Positions 1-6,223 of a stretch of 7,612 bases of DNA are shown piece after piece. The stretch lies in the NCBI GenBank assembly GCA_007129635.1, contig SKVE01000995.1, positions 1-7,612 on the forward strand, in the 5' to 3' direction. Within the stretch, counting starts at the first letter, position 1. Each line of letters opens with the position of its first letter. This stretch comes from Planctomycetaceae bacterium. Lineage in GTDB: Bacteria; Planctomycetota; Planctomycetia; Pirellulales; Pirellulaceae. The notes below the pieces were generated by a model. The model made no database searches. It was given only the letters and a program-made list of their open reading frames with translations, and was not told the DNA's origin. Made by a program: the position numbers and the translations under genes.

Positions 1-1589
1 CCGACATCGACTCGCTGCGCCAGTCACTGGCTGCGGTCGGAAATCAGCAGGATCAAGTGATCGAGATCCTGGAAGCCCTGCTGGGCGACCTGTCGCAATG
101 GGACAACTACCGGCGCTTTGCTCGGGAGATCAGCAGGATCCGCCGCGAGCAGCAGACGTTGACCGACCAGACGGACCAGTTGCGTCTGGACACGTTGGGG
201 CAACGGCCCGAAGATCTGCTTCCGCAGCAGAAAGCGGCCCTCCGAAGCCAGGCGCAACGGCAGACGGAACTGGCTCGGCGGCTGGATAAGACGTTCAGCC
301 GCATGGAGGAAATGCGAGGCGAACTGGCCGAGACCGAGCCGCTGGCTGCCGAGATGCTGGCCGATGCGCTCCACCTGGCTCGACAAGCGGCGATCAGCGG
401 TCAGATGCACCAGAGCGGTCGGCAGATCGAAGCGAACCAGGTGGGCCAAGCCGTGGATACGCAACGGCGTGTCGAAAGCGATCTGGCCGAGCTGATCGAT
501 GTCTTGGCCAACCGCCGCGAGCAGGAATTGGATCGCCGACTGCAGGGACTGGACCAGGCGGATGGTGAGATCGACAGCCTGCGCCAGGAGCTGGGTTCGC
601 TGCTGGCGCAACTGGACCAAGCCCAGCAGATCGCCGATCCCGAGGCACGTCACGGCGAGCTGCAGCGATTGGCTCCCCAAGCGGAATCGCTGGCCGAACA
701 GACCGAGCGATTGGGACGCCGCCTGCAAAGACTCCAGGCCGAACCGACCGCGCGGCTGCTGAACCGCGCCGCGTCCGAAATGCGCCGATCGGCAGAAGCC
801 GGCGACCAAGGCCTGGCTTCCGAATCGCTCCAGCAGGCGCAACAGGCGGACCAGACACTGCAAGAGGCGGAACAACAGCTTCAAGCAGACCGGCAACAGG
901 CCGCTCAGGATCAGTTTCAGGAGATGATGGATCGCCTGGAACAACAGATCAAGGGGCTGGTCAGCCGCCAGGAAGGACTGCTGCAGCGGACGGTCCAGCT
1001 CCCATCACCGCCAGACGATCAGGAACCCGATCTGACGGACGCCGAACGAGCCTCGATCCGCCAGGTGGCTGCTGCCCAACAGGAGCTGAGCGACGAGACC
1101 GCCGGGTTGGCCGCCGCCACCGTCCAATCCCGCGTGTTCGCCGAAGGCCTTCGCGGGGCGGCAAGCGAAATGCAGTACGCCGCACAGAGCTTGCAGCGCG
1201 AGGATGCCAGCGGGGTGACCCAGCGGCATCAGCGTCAAGCGATGACCAGATTGCTGGCGCTGGTCCAGGCATTGCAGCAGGAACCACCGACACCAGATGC
1301 GACGGCGGACCCGGACCAGACGGACGACGATGCGTCCGAACCGATGAGCGAAGATCTCCTCCAGCGCCTGGCGGAACTGAAACTGCTCAGGTTGCTGCAG
1401 ATCGAAGTCAATCGCCAGACGGTCGAGTTGGCCGATTCGATCGACGGCCAGGGCCCCGAGGTGGAAGCGGCCTTACGCCGGTTAGAGGAATTGGCGATCG
1501 AGCAAGGTCGGCTGGCTGGGTTCGTGCTGGAGATGTCTCAAGAAATGTTTCAGCGACCCAATGACTTTCCCGAAGGACTGCCCGAATGA
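1..1589 (+). CDS. Coiled-coil Gln/Glu-rich protein, 5'-truncated by the window
   Basis: The frame is open from the first base and ends at a TGA at 1587-1589, so the true start lies upstream. About 528 C-terminal residues are visible. They are almost entirely Leu/Gln/Glu/Arg/Ala heptad-like sequence (for example LQQAQQADQTLQEAEQQLQ), which predicts long coiled coils. Two proline/acidic linkers interrupt it, near 999-1043 and 1282-1345. After the second linker comes a compact helical C-terminal segment containing LLQIEVNRQTVELADSID. I see no cysteine and no membrane segment in the visible part. The enzyme or binding role is unknown. From memory, planctomycetes carry similar large proteins, often with N-terminal membrane helices, next to MoxR/DUF58/VWA genes, but none of that is visible here. 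The exported-protein gene follows 89 nt downstream. I am confident this is a gene and unsure of its function. Confidence 0.88.
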   Translation, partial: DIDSLRQSLAAVGNQQDQVIEILEALLGDLSQWDNYRRFAREISRIRREQQTLTDQTDQLRLDTLGQRPEDLLPQQKAALRSQAQRQTELARRLDKTFSRMEEMRGELAETEPLAAEMLADALHLARQAAISGQMHQSGRQIEANQVGQAVDTQRRVESDLAELIDVLANRREQELDRRLQGLDQADGEIDSLRQELGSLLAQLDQAQQIADPEARHGELQRLAPQAESLAEQTERLGRRLQRLQAEPTARLLNRAASEMRRSAEAGDQGLASESLQQAQQADQTLQEAEQQLQADRQQAAQDQFQEMMDRLEQQIKGLVSRQEGLLQRTVQLPSPPDDQEPDLTDAERASIRQVAAAQQELSDETAGLAAATVQSRVFAEGLRGAASEMQYAAQSLQREDASGVTQRHQRQAMTRLLALVQALQQEPPTPDATADPDQTDDDASEPMSEDLLQRLAELKLLRLLQIEVNRQTVELADSIDGQGPEVEAALRRLEELAIEQGRLAGFVLEMSQEMFQRPNDFPEGLPE

Positions 1590-1628
1590 TTCGATGCGTT
1601 GGTGACCAAACGGCCCGTTCGCGGATGC

Positions 1629-1658
1629 TTGACCTAACGCATACCCGACGCGAATAAT
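1629..1658 (+). promoter_or_regulatory. Possible sigma70-like promoter before the exported-protein gene
   Basis: A TTGACC box at 1629-1634 is followed after 18 nt by AATAAT at 1653-1658. It lies in the only sizeable gap (89 nt) of the four-gene run, so an internal promoter is plausible. Planctomycete promoters are poorly defined and short matches arise by chance, so this is weak. Confidence 0.22.
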
Positions 1659-1678
1659 CCCAAAGAGGAGTTCTTCTA

Positions 1679-2413
1679 ATGAAACAGTACGTTTGGATCA
1701 TCGCTATCGGGATCTTCTGGTCCGCTGCAGTCGGGGCCGACGAGGAAAGGCTCGAGGGTTCCGCTCCGCCCGCCAAGGCTCCGGCCCGTGCCCCCGACGA
1801 TCTGCTTTTGGACGGTTTGGACAACAGGCTGCTGGAGGGGTTGGAATCCCCGTTGGCAGAACCCAAGCCTGCTGACAAGCCTGCCGATCCGGACGCGGAT
1901 GTGCTGGACCAACTGGGCTGGGGCACCGATGTGGGCGAGGAATCGACGGACCCGTTCATGATGATCGGCCGTCAGATGCGAATGGCCGAACGTCGGATCG
2001 GAAGCCGGGATGCGTCCTCCACAACCCAGCGCATTCAGCGGCAGATTGTCGAGGACATGGAGCGGTTGATCGAACAGATGAACCAGCAAGCGGCCGAGCA
2101 GCAAAACGCCAGTAGCCGTCGTCAGGCCAGCCGTCCCGACGAACAACCCGACCCGGGCAGCAAGGCGGGCAGCGGCGAGCATCCGGGGACCAGCAAGGCG
2201 GCTCAGGAGAGCGAGACGCAGGTCCGCCAGCGCGAGTCCAGCGATGCACGTCTGGCGGCGATGATGGAAACAATGCAGCAGGTTTGGGGCCATCTTCCAG
2301 CCCGAGTTCGCGAGCAGATGCAGAGCGGGATGGCGGAGGAGTTCCTGCCCCAATACGAACGATTGATCGAACACTACTACCAGCGGCTCGCCGAACAGCC
2401 AGCCATGCGTTAA
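1679..2413 (+). CDS. Secreted helical protein with C-terminal WGHLP/FLPQYE motif, function unknown
   Basis: The product is 244 aa. The start is supported by GAGGAG at 1665-1670, 8 nt before the ATG. Residues 1-20 form a Sec-type signal peptide: Lys2, a hydrophobic core WIIAIGIFW, and likely cleavage after VGA. Residues 29-80 are Pro/Ala/Asp-rich and contain a doubled short motif (LLLDGLDN at 42-49, LLEGLES at 51-57). Residues 92-142 predict a helix starting DPFMMIGRQMRMAERRIG. Residues 143-190 are a charged, low-complexity linker. Residues 203-238 carry the most distinctive block, WGHLPARVREQM then EFLPQYERLIEHYYQRLA. From memory this block recurs in planctomycete exported proteins encoded next to VWA-type operons, but I cannot name a family. 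No cysteine is present and there is no lipobox, so a soluble periplasmic or extracytoplasmic protein is likely. The Tat-protein gene starts 17 nt downstream. Confidence 0.87.
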   Translation: MKQYVWIIAIGIFWSAAVGADEERLEGSAPPAKAPARAPDDLLLDGLDNRLLEGLESPLAEPKPADKPADPDADVLDQLGWGTDVGEESTDPFMMIGRQMRMAERRIGSRDASSTTQRIQRQIVEDMERLIEQMNQQAAEQQNASSRRQASRPDEQPDPGSKAGSGEHPGTSKAAQESETQVRQRESSDARLAAMMETMQQVWGHLPARVREQMQSGMAEEFLPQYERLIEHYYQRLAEQPAMR

Positions 2414-2430
2414 CAACGGAGTTGCTTACG

Positions 2431-3492
2431 ATGTCACGACCGGACCGCCGAACCTTCCTGATCGCTGCTGCGGGCGCCGGCCTGGCTGCGGTGGGGCGCA
2501 CGAGCCTGGTGTTCGGGCAAAGTGCGCCGTTGGCCGTCGAAGAACCGTCGCTGAACCTGATGACGGCCGAGACGCAACGCGCGATCGAAGCCGGGCTGAA
2601 TTATCTGAGCAGGAACCAGAACGAAGACGGATCGTTCGGCCGAGGCAACTACAGCCGCAACGTGGCCATCTGCGGCCTGGCCGGGATGGCCTTCATGGCG
2701 CACGGCAGCACGCCGGGGCGAGGCCCGTTCGGCGCGGAGATCAATCGGTGCGTCCATCATATCCTGAACAGCTCCCGCGAAGGCGGCTTGATCATCTCGC
2801 CCGGTGCCGTCAGCCATGGCCCGATGTACGGCCATGGATTCGCCACGTTGTTCCTGGCCGAAGTCTACGGCATGCATCCCGATTCGCTGGTCCGCGACAA
2901 ACTGGAAGCGGCGGTCAAGTTGATCATCGGTACCCAGAACGAGGAAGGCGGCTGGCGTTACGAACCCAAGCGTCATGATGCGGATATCTCGGTGACCATC
3001 TGCCAGGTGATGGCCTTGCGGGCCGCTCGCAATGCCGGAATCTTTGTGCCCAACGAGACGATCGATCGCTGCATCGAGTACGTAAAACGCAGCCAGAACC
3101 CGGACGGCGGCTTCATGTACCAATTGTCCCAGCCCGGCGAGAGCCGGTTCCCGCGCAGCGCGGCCGGGGTCGTGGCCTTCTACAATGCGGGGATCTACGA
3201 GGGCGAAGAACTCGATCGCGGCCTGGATTATCTGCTGCGGCACATCCCGCAGGGCGGCCCATCCAGCCGTGAAGCCCATTTCTACTACGGCCACTATTAC
3301 GCCGTACAGGCCTTGTGGCAGGCCGGTGGGGATCGCTGGCAACGCTGGTATCCGGCGATCCATGACTCGCTGCTGGCACAGCAACAGTCCGACGGATCGT
3401 GGTTCGACCAGATCTCGCCCGAATACGGGACCGCGATGGCCTGCATCATCCTGCAAATGCCCAATAACTACCTGCCGATCCTGCAACGGTAA
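2431..3492 (+). CDS. Tat-exported prenyltransferase/squalene-oxidase-repeat protein
   Basis: The product is 353 aa. The ATG at 2431 is chosen because GGAG lies at 2418-2421, 9 nt upstream, and because it places a twin-arginine signal at the N terminus: DRRTFLI (Arg6-Arg7), a hydrophobic Ala/Gly/Leu stretch to about residue 22, and a likely cleavage near FGQSA (28-32). An upstream in-frame extension lacks these features. The body shows QW-type repeats typical of alpha/alpha-barrel terpenoid-cyclase folds: QNEDGSF (63-69), QNEEGGW (169-175), QNPDGGF (222-228) and QQSDGSW (318-324). A DADISVT motif (183-189) sits where squalene-hopene cyclases carry DxDD, but the fourth Asp is missing. Real cyclases are also about 600 aa with two domains. 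A non-cyclase role, such as binding or a structural single barrel outside the cytoplasm, is therefore more likely. Fold confidence is high; function is open. Confidence 0.92.
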   Translation: MSRPDRRTFLIAAAGAGLAAVGRTSLVFGQSAPLAVEEPSLNLMTAETQRAIEAGLNYLSRNQNEDGSFGRGNYSRNVAICGLAGMAFMAHGSTPGRGPFGAEINRCVHHILNSSREGGLIISPGAVSHGPMYGHGFATLFLAEVYGMHPDSLVRDKLEAAVKLIIGTQNEEGGWRYEPKRHDADISVTICQVMALRAARNAGIFVPNETIDRCIEYVKRSQNPDGGFMYQLSQPGESRFPRSAAGVVAFYNAGIYEGEELDRGLDYLLRHIPQGGPSSREAHFYYGHYYAVQALWQAGGDRWQRWYPAIHDSLLAQQQSDGSWFDQISPEYGTAMACIILQMPNNYLPILQR

Positions 3493-3494
3493 AA

Positions 3495-4652
3495 ATGCCA
3501 GCCATGACAGACTCCGAAGACATCTTCCGCCAACTGCAACAAGCAGGAGACCAAGGCGGCACGGCTGCCGTGCTGGAACGACTGACATCGCACCTGCAGC
3601 AACAGGGTAAGTACCTCGAGTTGTTCGAAGCACGCAAGATGCAGATCCGCCATCGACTGGGACTGCCCATCGATTACCAGGATGCGGGCGAGCTGGACGA
3701 ACAGACCGGACGACGTCTGGAAGAAGCATTGCTGGGAGCGTGCCGCGAGGCGGGTGAGGCATTGATGGCCGCGGGGCAGGTGCGCGAAGCCTGGATGTAT
3801 CTCCGCCCGCTGGGCGACCGGGCACTGGTCGCCCGGTTGCTGCGAGAACTGCAGCCCGAGCAGGAGAACATCGAGGCGATGATCGAAGTCGCCTTTCACG
3901 AAGGCGTCGATGTCCCGCTGGGTTTTCGATGGGTGCTGGAACATTTCGGGACCTGCCATGCCGTCACCATCCTGGAATCCTCCAGCCAGCACATCACCCG
4001 CGAAGATCAACGACGGGCCGTGGACATGCTGGTCACGCACCTGCACGCGGAACTGGAACAGAATCTGCGCGCCAGCCTGGCGAAGCGACCGGACACATGG
4101 TCCGATCATGGGACGCTGGCCGAACGGATCGCTCGAGTGGACGGGCTGTTCGACGATCACGCCTACCACATCGACGGGTCGCATCTGGCATCGACCGTCC
4201 GAGCCGCTCGGCTGTTGCGAGACGCTGCCCCACTGCGGCTGGCCGCCGATCTGACCGAATACGGCCGCCGTCTGGCACCCGAATTCCAATTCGGCGGGGA
4301 AGAGCCGTTTGCGGATTTCTATCCCAGCCACGGTCTGTTTTTCCAAGCGTCGCTGGGCGAACGAGTCCAGGAAGCGGTCGAATTCTTTCGCCACAAGGCC
4401 CAGACGCTCGATGCTGGGCAAAGCGGCACGCTGGCCCGCGAGGTCTACATCGAATTGCTTGCGCGTCTGGGACGCTTAGAGGAAGCGATCGACATCGCGG
4501 CCCAAACCCTGCGCGACGGATTGCCCTGCCTGGGATTCGCCCCCACCCTGTTTCAGTTGAGCAAACAAGCGGGAGACTTTCGCCGACTGCGGGCCGTCTG
4601 CCAAGCCAACAACGACCCGCTGGGCTATGCCATCGCGCTGGTCCAACCCTGA
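3495..4652 (+). CDS. Conserved-looking helical-repeat protein, function unknown
   Basis: The product is 385 aa and begins 2 nt after the TAA of the preceding gene. There is no good Shine-Dalgarno, so translation probably depends on reinitiation or coupling; an alternative ATG lies at 3504. No signal peptide or membrane helix is seen, so it is probably cytoplasmic, unlike its two exported neighbours. The sequence is nearly all alpha-helical with paired-helix spacing reminiscent of TPR-like solenoids, for example EALMAAGQVREAWMYLRPL near the N-terminal third and ELLARLGRLEEAIDIAAQTL near the C terminus. A distinctive block, HIDGSHL (225-231) followed by RAARLL, then YGRRLAPEFQFGGEEPF, is the most motif-like part. 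From memory, similar HIDxSHL blocks occur in uncharacterised planctomycete proteins. His225, Asp227 and His230 could be functional, but that is a guess. No enzymatic family is recognised. Confidence 0.87.
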   Translation: MPAMTDSEDIFRQLQQAGDQGGTAAVLERLTSHLQQQGKYLELFEARKMQIRHRLGLPIDYQDAGELDEQTGRRLEEALLGACREAGEALMAAGQVREAWMYLRPLGDRALVARLLRELQPEQENIEAMIEVAFHEGVDVPLGFRWVLEHFGTCHAVTILESSSQHITREDQRRAVDMLVTHLHAELEQNLRASLAKRPDTWSDHGTLAERIARVDGLFDDHAYHIDGSHLASTVRAARLLRDAAPLRLAADLTEYGRRLAPEFQFGGEEPFADFYPSHGLFFQASLGERVQEAVEFFRHKAQTLDAGQSGTLAREVYIELLARLGRLEEAIDIAAQTLRDGLPCLGFAPTLFQLSKQAGDFRRLRAVCQANNDPLGYAIALVQP

Positions 4653-4734
4653 GAAGGCAACTGGGTCGGCAGTGACGTGTTCAATTTGTGCGTATCAACG
4701 CCAATTGGCTTGATCCCGCTTTTGTTCCGCGGCA

Positions 4735-4962
4735 TGAGACCCCATCCGCCTCGCGCGGATGGTGAATCAGATGAGCAGCTAAAAACGTCCGCCAGCCTGT
4801 ACCAGACCCCATCCGCCTCGCGCGGATGGTGAATCAGATTGAGCAGCTAAACGTCCGCCAGCCTGTGCCAGACCCCATCCGCCTCGCGCGGATGGTGAAT
4901 CAGATTGCTTGGCTAAGCCGGCAAATCTTCTTCATCCACGTGACAAGCCCGCTGGGGTCTCA
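4735..4962. repeat. 10-bp inverted repeat framing the hairpin array
   Basis: TGAGACCCCA at 4735-4744 is exactly the reverse complement of TGGGGTCTCA at 4953-4962. The pair encloses the whole three-copy array. The left arm overlaps the first base pairs of repeat unit 1. This could be the terminal inverted repeat of a small 228-bp non-autonomous element, or a coincidence; I see no clear target-site duplication outside it. Confidence 0.4.
4737..4918. repeat. Three tandem direct repeats, period 66-67 bp, each with a hairpin
   Basis: Units begin at 4737, 4804 and 4870, each with AGACCCCATCCGCC. Units 1 and 2 match along their full length except for three small differences: one inserted T, two deleted A's and one A-to-G change. 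Unit 3 matches for about 38 nt and then diverges, keeping GCTAA. Each unit holds a perfect 8-bp stem, CCATCCGC/GCGGATGG, with loop CTCGC, at 4742-4762, 4809-4829 and 4875-4895. The differing unit lengths break any reading frame through the array, so it is not a coding repeat. Spacers are repeated rather than unique, so it is not a CRISPR array. It may be an expanding intergenic repeat or a set of transcript-end hairpins between convergent genes. Confidence 0.9.
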
Positions 4963-5132
4963 AGAATCTGCCGCCGAATCGGAACAGAAACCGATCTACG
5001 CAAAAACACGAAATCAGCCGAAAGCCAAACAAAATGAACACGCCACTCCCGACCCCGTCCGCCAACTCGACCAAGAAATACCCGGCCGGGTGTTTACCCT
5101 CGCGGTTTGCAACGCGACGGTGCAACCGCTGG

Positions 5133-6116
5133 TCACCCGGCTCGCGCTTCGGGTCCGCTGTCGGTGGTACCGTTGATTTCCGTCGCATCGCCGGGTCGGA
5201 TGCGCAGCCCCGGCTTCTCGATCGTGACCGTCGCGTACGGAGCCACGCGGCGAGTCAACCAGACGCTGGAACCGATCACCGCATCATGCCCGACCACCGT
5301 CTTGCCGCCCAGCACGGTGGCGTTGGCATAGATCACCACGCGATCCTCGATCGTCGGATGACGCTTCATGTGGCGGACCACCTTGCCATCCGCATCAGTC
5401 GGGAAGCTCAGCGCGCCCAGCGTCACGCCCTGGTACAGCTTGACGTACGAGCCGATCTCACATGTCTCGCCGATCACAACGCCCGTGCCGTGGTCGATGA
5501 AGAAGTAGGGCCCAATCTGCGCGCCAGGATGAATATCGATCCCCGTCTGCCGATGCACCCACTCGGTCATCATCCGCGGGATGAACGGGACGTCCAGTTT
5601 GTGCAGCTCGTGAGCCAAACGATAGACCGTCACCGCCTCCAGGCCCGGATAGCACAAGATCACCTCGTCCAGACTCTTGCAAGCCGGGTCGCCGTCGTAC
5701 GCCGCTCGCACATCCGTCGCCAGCAGACGCCGAACGTGCGGGATCCGCCGCAGGAACTCCAACGCGATCTCCTGCCCCCGCGTTTCGAAGTCCTCCCAGT
5801 TCTCGCAGGGATCGATACCCAATTCGGCCCGCGCTTCGTGCCGCAGGGCACGAGCGATCTGAGTCGTCAATCTCTTGTGCAGACCATCGACAAGATCCCC
5901 CACATAGTAGGTAACATTGGTTTCATCCAATCCTTCCCGGCGGCGATAGCCGGGATACAAAACGTCCTTCAAATCTTGGATCGCCGAGATCACTTCGTCG
6001 TATCTGGGCAGCGGGCAATGGCCCAAATGGTTGATCGAGCCCACACTGGTATATGTTTCGACAATCTGTTCGGTCAGATTGGGCAATTCGTCTTTCAATC
6101 GAAAACTGGGAGCCAT
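5133..6116 (-). CDS. cysE: Serine O-acetyltransferase, long EpsC-like form
   Basis: The product is 327 aa and transfers acetyl from acetyl-CoA to L-serine, giving O-acetylserine for cysteine synthesis in the cytoplasm. The start is fixed by GGGGAGG at 6123-6129, 6 nt before the ATG at 6116; an upstream in-frame ATG would place this SD inside the gene. Residues 1-130 form a helical N-terminal region, longer than in the 273-aa E. coli enzyme. Residues 135-150 include the AYDGDPA segment matching the E. coli substrate-site region around Asp92. The left-handed beta-helix of hexapeptide repeats spans about 190-295. It carries the catalytic Asp208-His209 pair in [11 protein letters not shown] (Glu217), [13 protein letters not shown], and His253 in KRHPTIED. 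The [12 protein letters not shown] form is typical of EpsC-like SATs. The C-terminal tail (about 305-327) is polar and lacks the usual GVPAR ending. No cysK lies in the window. Confidence 0.95.
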   Translation of the reverse strand: MAPSFRLKDELPNLTEQIVETYTSVGSINHLGHCPLPRYDEVISAIQDLKDVLYPGYRRREGLDETNVTYYVGDLVDGLHKRLTTQIARALRHEARAELGIDPCENWEDFETRGQEIALEFLRRIPHVRRLLATDVRAAYDGDPACKSLDEVILCYPGLEAVTVYRLAHELHKLDVPFIPRMMTEWVHRQTGIDIHPGAQIGPYFFIDHGTGVVIGETCEIGSYVKLYQGVTLGALSFPTDADGKVVRHMKRHPTIEDRVVIYANATVLGGKTVVGHDAVIGSSVWLTRRVAPYATVTIEKPGLRIRPGDATEINGTTDSGPEARAG

Positions 6117-6122
6117 GGTAAA

Positions 6123-6140
6123 CCTCCCCATCGGGGGTGG
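6123..6140 (-). promoter_or_regulatory. Hairpin containing the cysE Shine-Dalgarno
   Basis: Read on the minus strand, CCACCCC (6140-6134) pairs with GGGGAGG (6129-6123) around the loop CGAT. This gives six G-C pairs with one A/A mismatch. The 3' arm is the cysE Shine-Dalgarno itself, so folding would hide it from the ribosome. This may set low translation or act as a switch. The base pairing is direct from sequence; regulation is inferred. Confidence 0.45.
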
Positions 6141-6170
6141 ATGTGCAAAGAGGCAAAAACTTGAATTGAG

Positions 6171-6186
6171 GCCGCTTTTTGGCGGC
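6171..6186 (-). promoter_or_regulatory. Small hairpin in the cysE leader
   Basis: On the minus strand GCCGC and GCGGC form a 5-bp stem with loop CAAAAA. It lies about 55 nt upstream of the cysE start codon, between the SD hairpin and the 8-bp hairpin further upstream. It is only weakly significant alone, but it adds to the picture of a structured leader. Confidence 0.3.
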
Positions 6187-6202
6187 AGCCAAGAGAAAGA
6201 GG

Positions 6203-6223
6203 GTGTCCGGTCAGGCCGGACAC
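6203..6223 (-). promoter_or_regulatory. Perfect 8-bp hairpin upstream of cysE, possible attenuator or terminator
   Basis: GTGTCCGG and CCGGACAC form a perfect GC-rich 8-bp stem with a 5-nt loop. On the minus strand it is followed by CCTCTTTCTCTT, a pyrimidine-rich stretch that is only partly U. It could end transcription arriving from upstream, or act as an attenuator within a longer cysE leader. It could also be a palindromic protein-binding site. I found no convincing promoter to decide the transcript start. Confidence 0.35.

Larger units (their letters stand above)
4653..5132. other. Gene-free convergent interval between the operon end and cysE
   Basis: These 480 nt separate the stop of the last plus-strand gene from the stop of the minus-strand cysE. 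I see no gene. Small open frames here are made partly of the repeat array and lack ribosome-binding sites. The interval holds the three-copy hairpin array, a framing inverted repeat, a short GCCAATTGGC palindrome at 4700-4709, a CCCGGCCGGG palindrome at 5081-5090, and the word ACTCCCGACCCCGT at 5045-5058. I see no classic hairpin plus U-tract terminator for either flanking gene. Confidence 0.7.

Noticed and set aside
24..944. 306-aa open frame on the minus strand
   Set aside because: It lies opposite the coiled-coil gene and is a GC-rich shadow with no ribosome-binding site or recognisable domain.
2434..3825. 463-aa open frame on the minus strand
   Set aside because: It is antisense to the Tat-exported barrel protein, whose QW repeats and signal sequence show the real coding strand.
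3468..4421. 317-aa open frame on the minus strand
   Set aside because: It is antisense to the helical HIDGSHL protein; its composition and lack of an SD fit a shadow.
4737..4918. Possible CRISPR array
   Set aside because: The sequence between hairpins is itself repeated (units 1 and 2) instead of being unique spacers, and no cas gene is present.
5080..5091. ACCCGGCCGGGT palindrome as a cysE terminator
   Set aside because: With a minimal loop only 4 bp can form and no U-tract follows on the minus strand.
4826..5176. 116-aa plus-strand open frame beginning in the repeat array
   Set aside because: It encodes the repeat itself (MVNQI twice), has no SD, and the 67/66-nt periods break frame between units, so it is unlikely to be a repeat protein.
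5034..6164. 376-aa open frame on the plus strand
   Set aside because: It is antisense to cysE, which has intact catalytic motifs and a clear SD.
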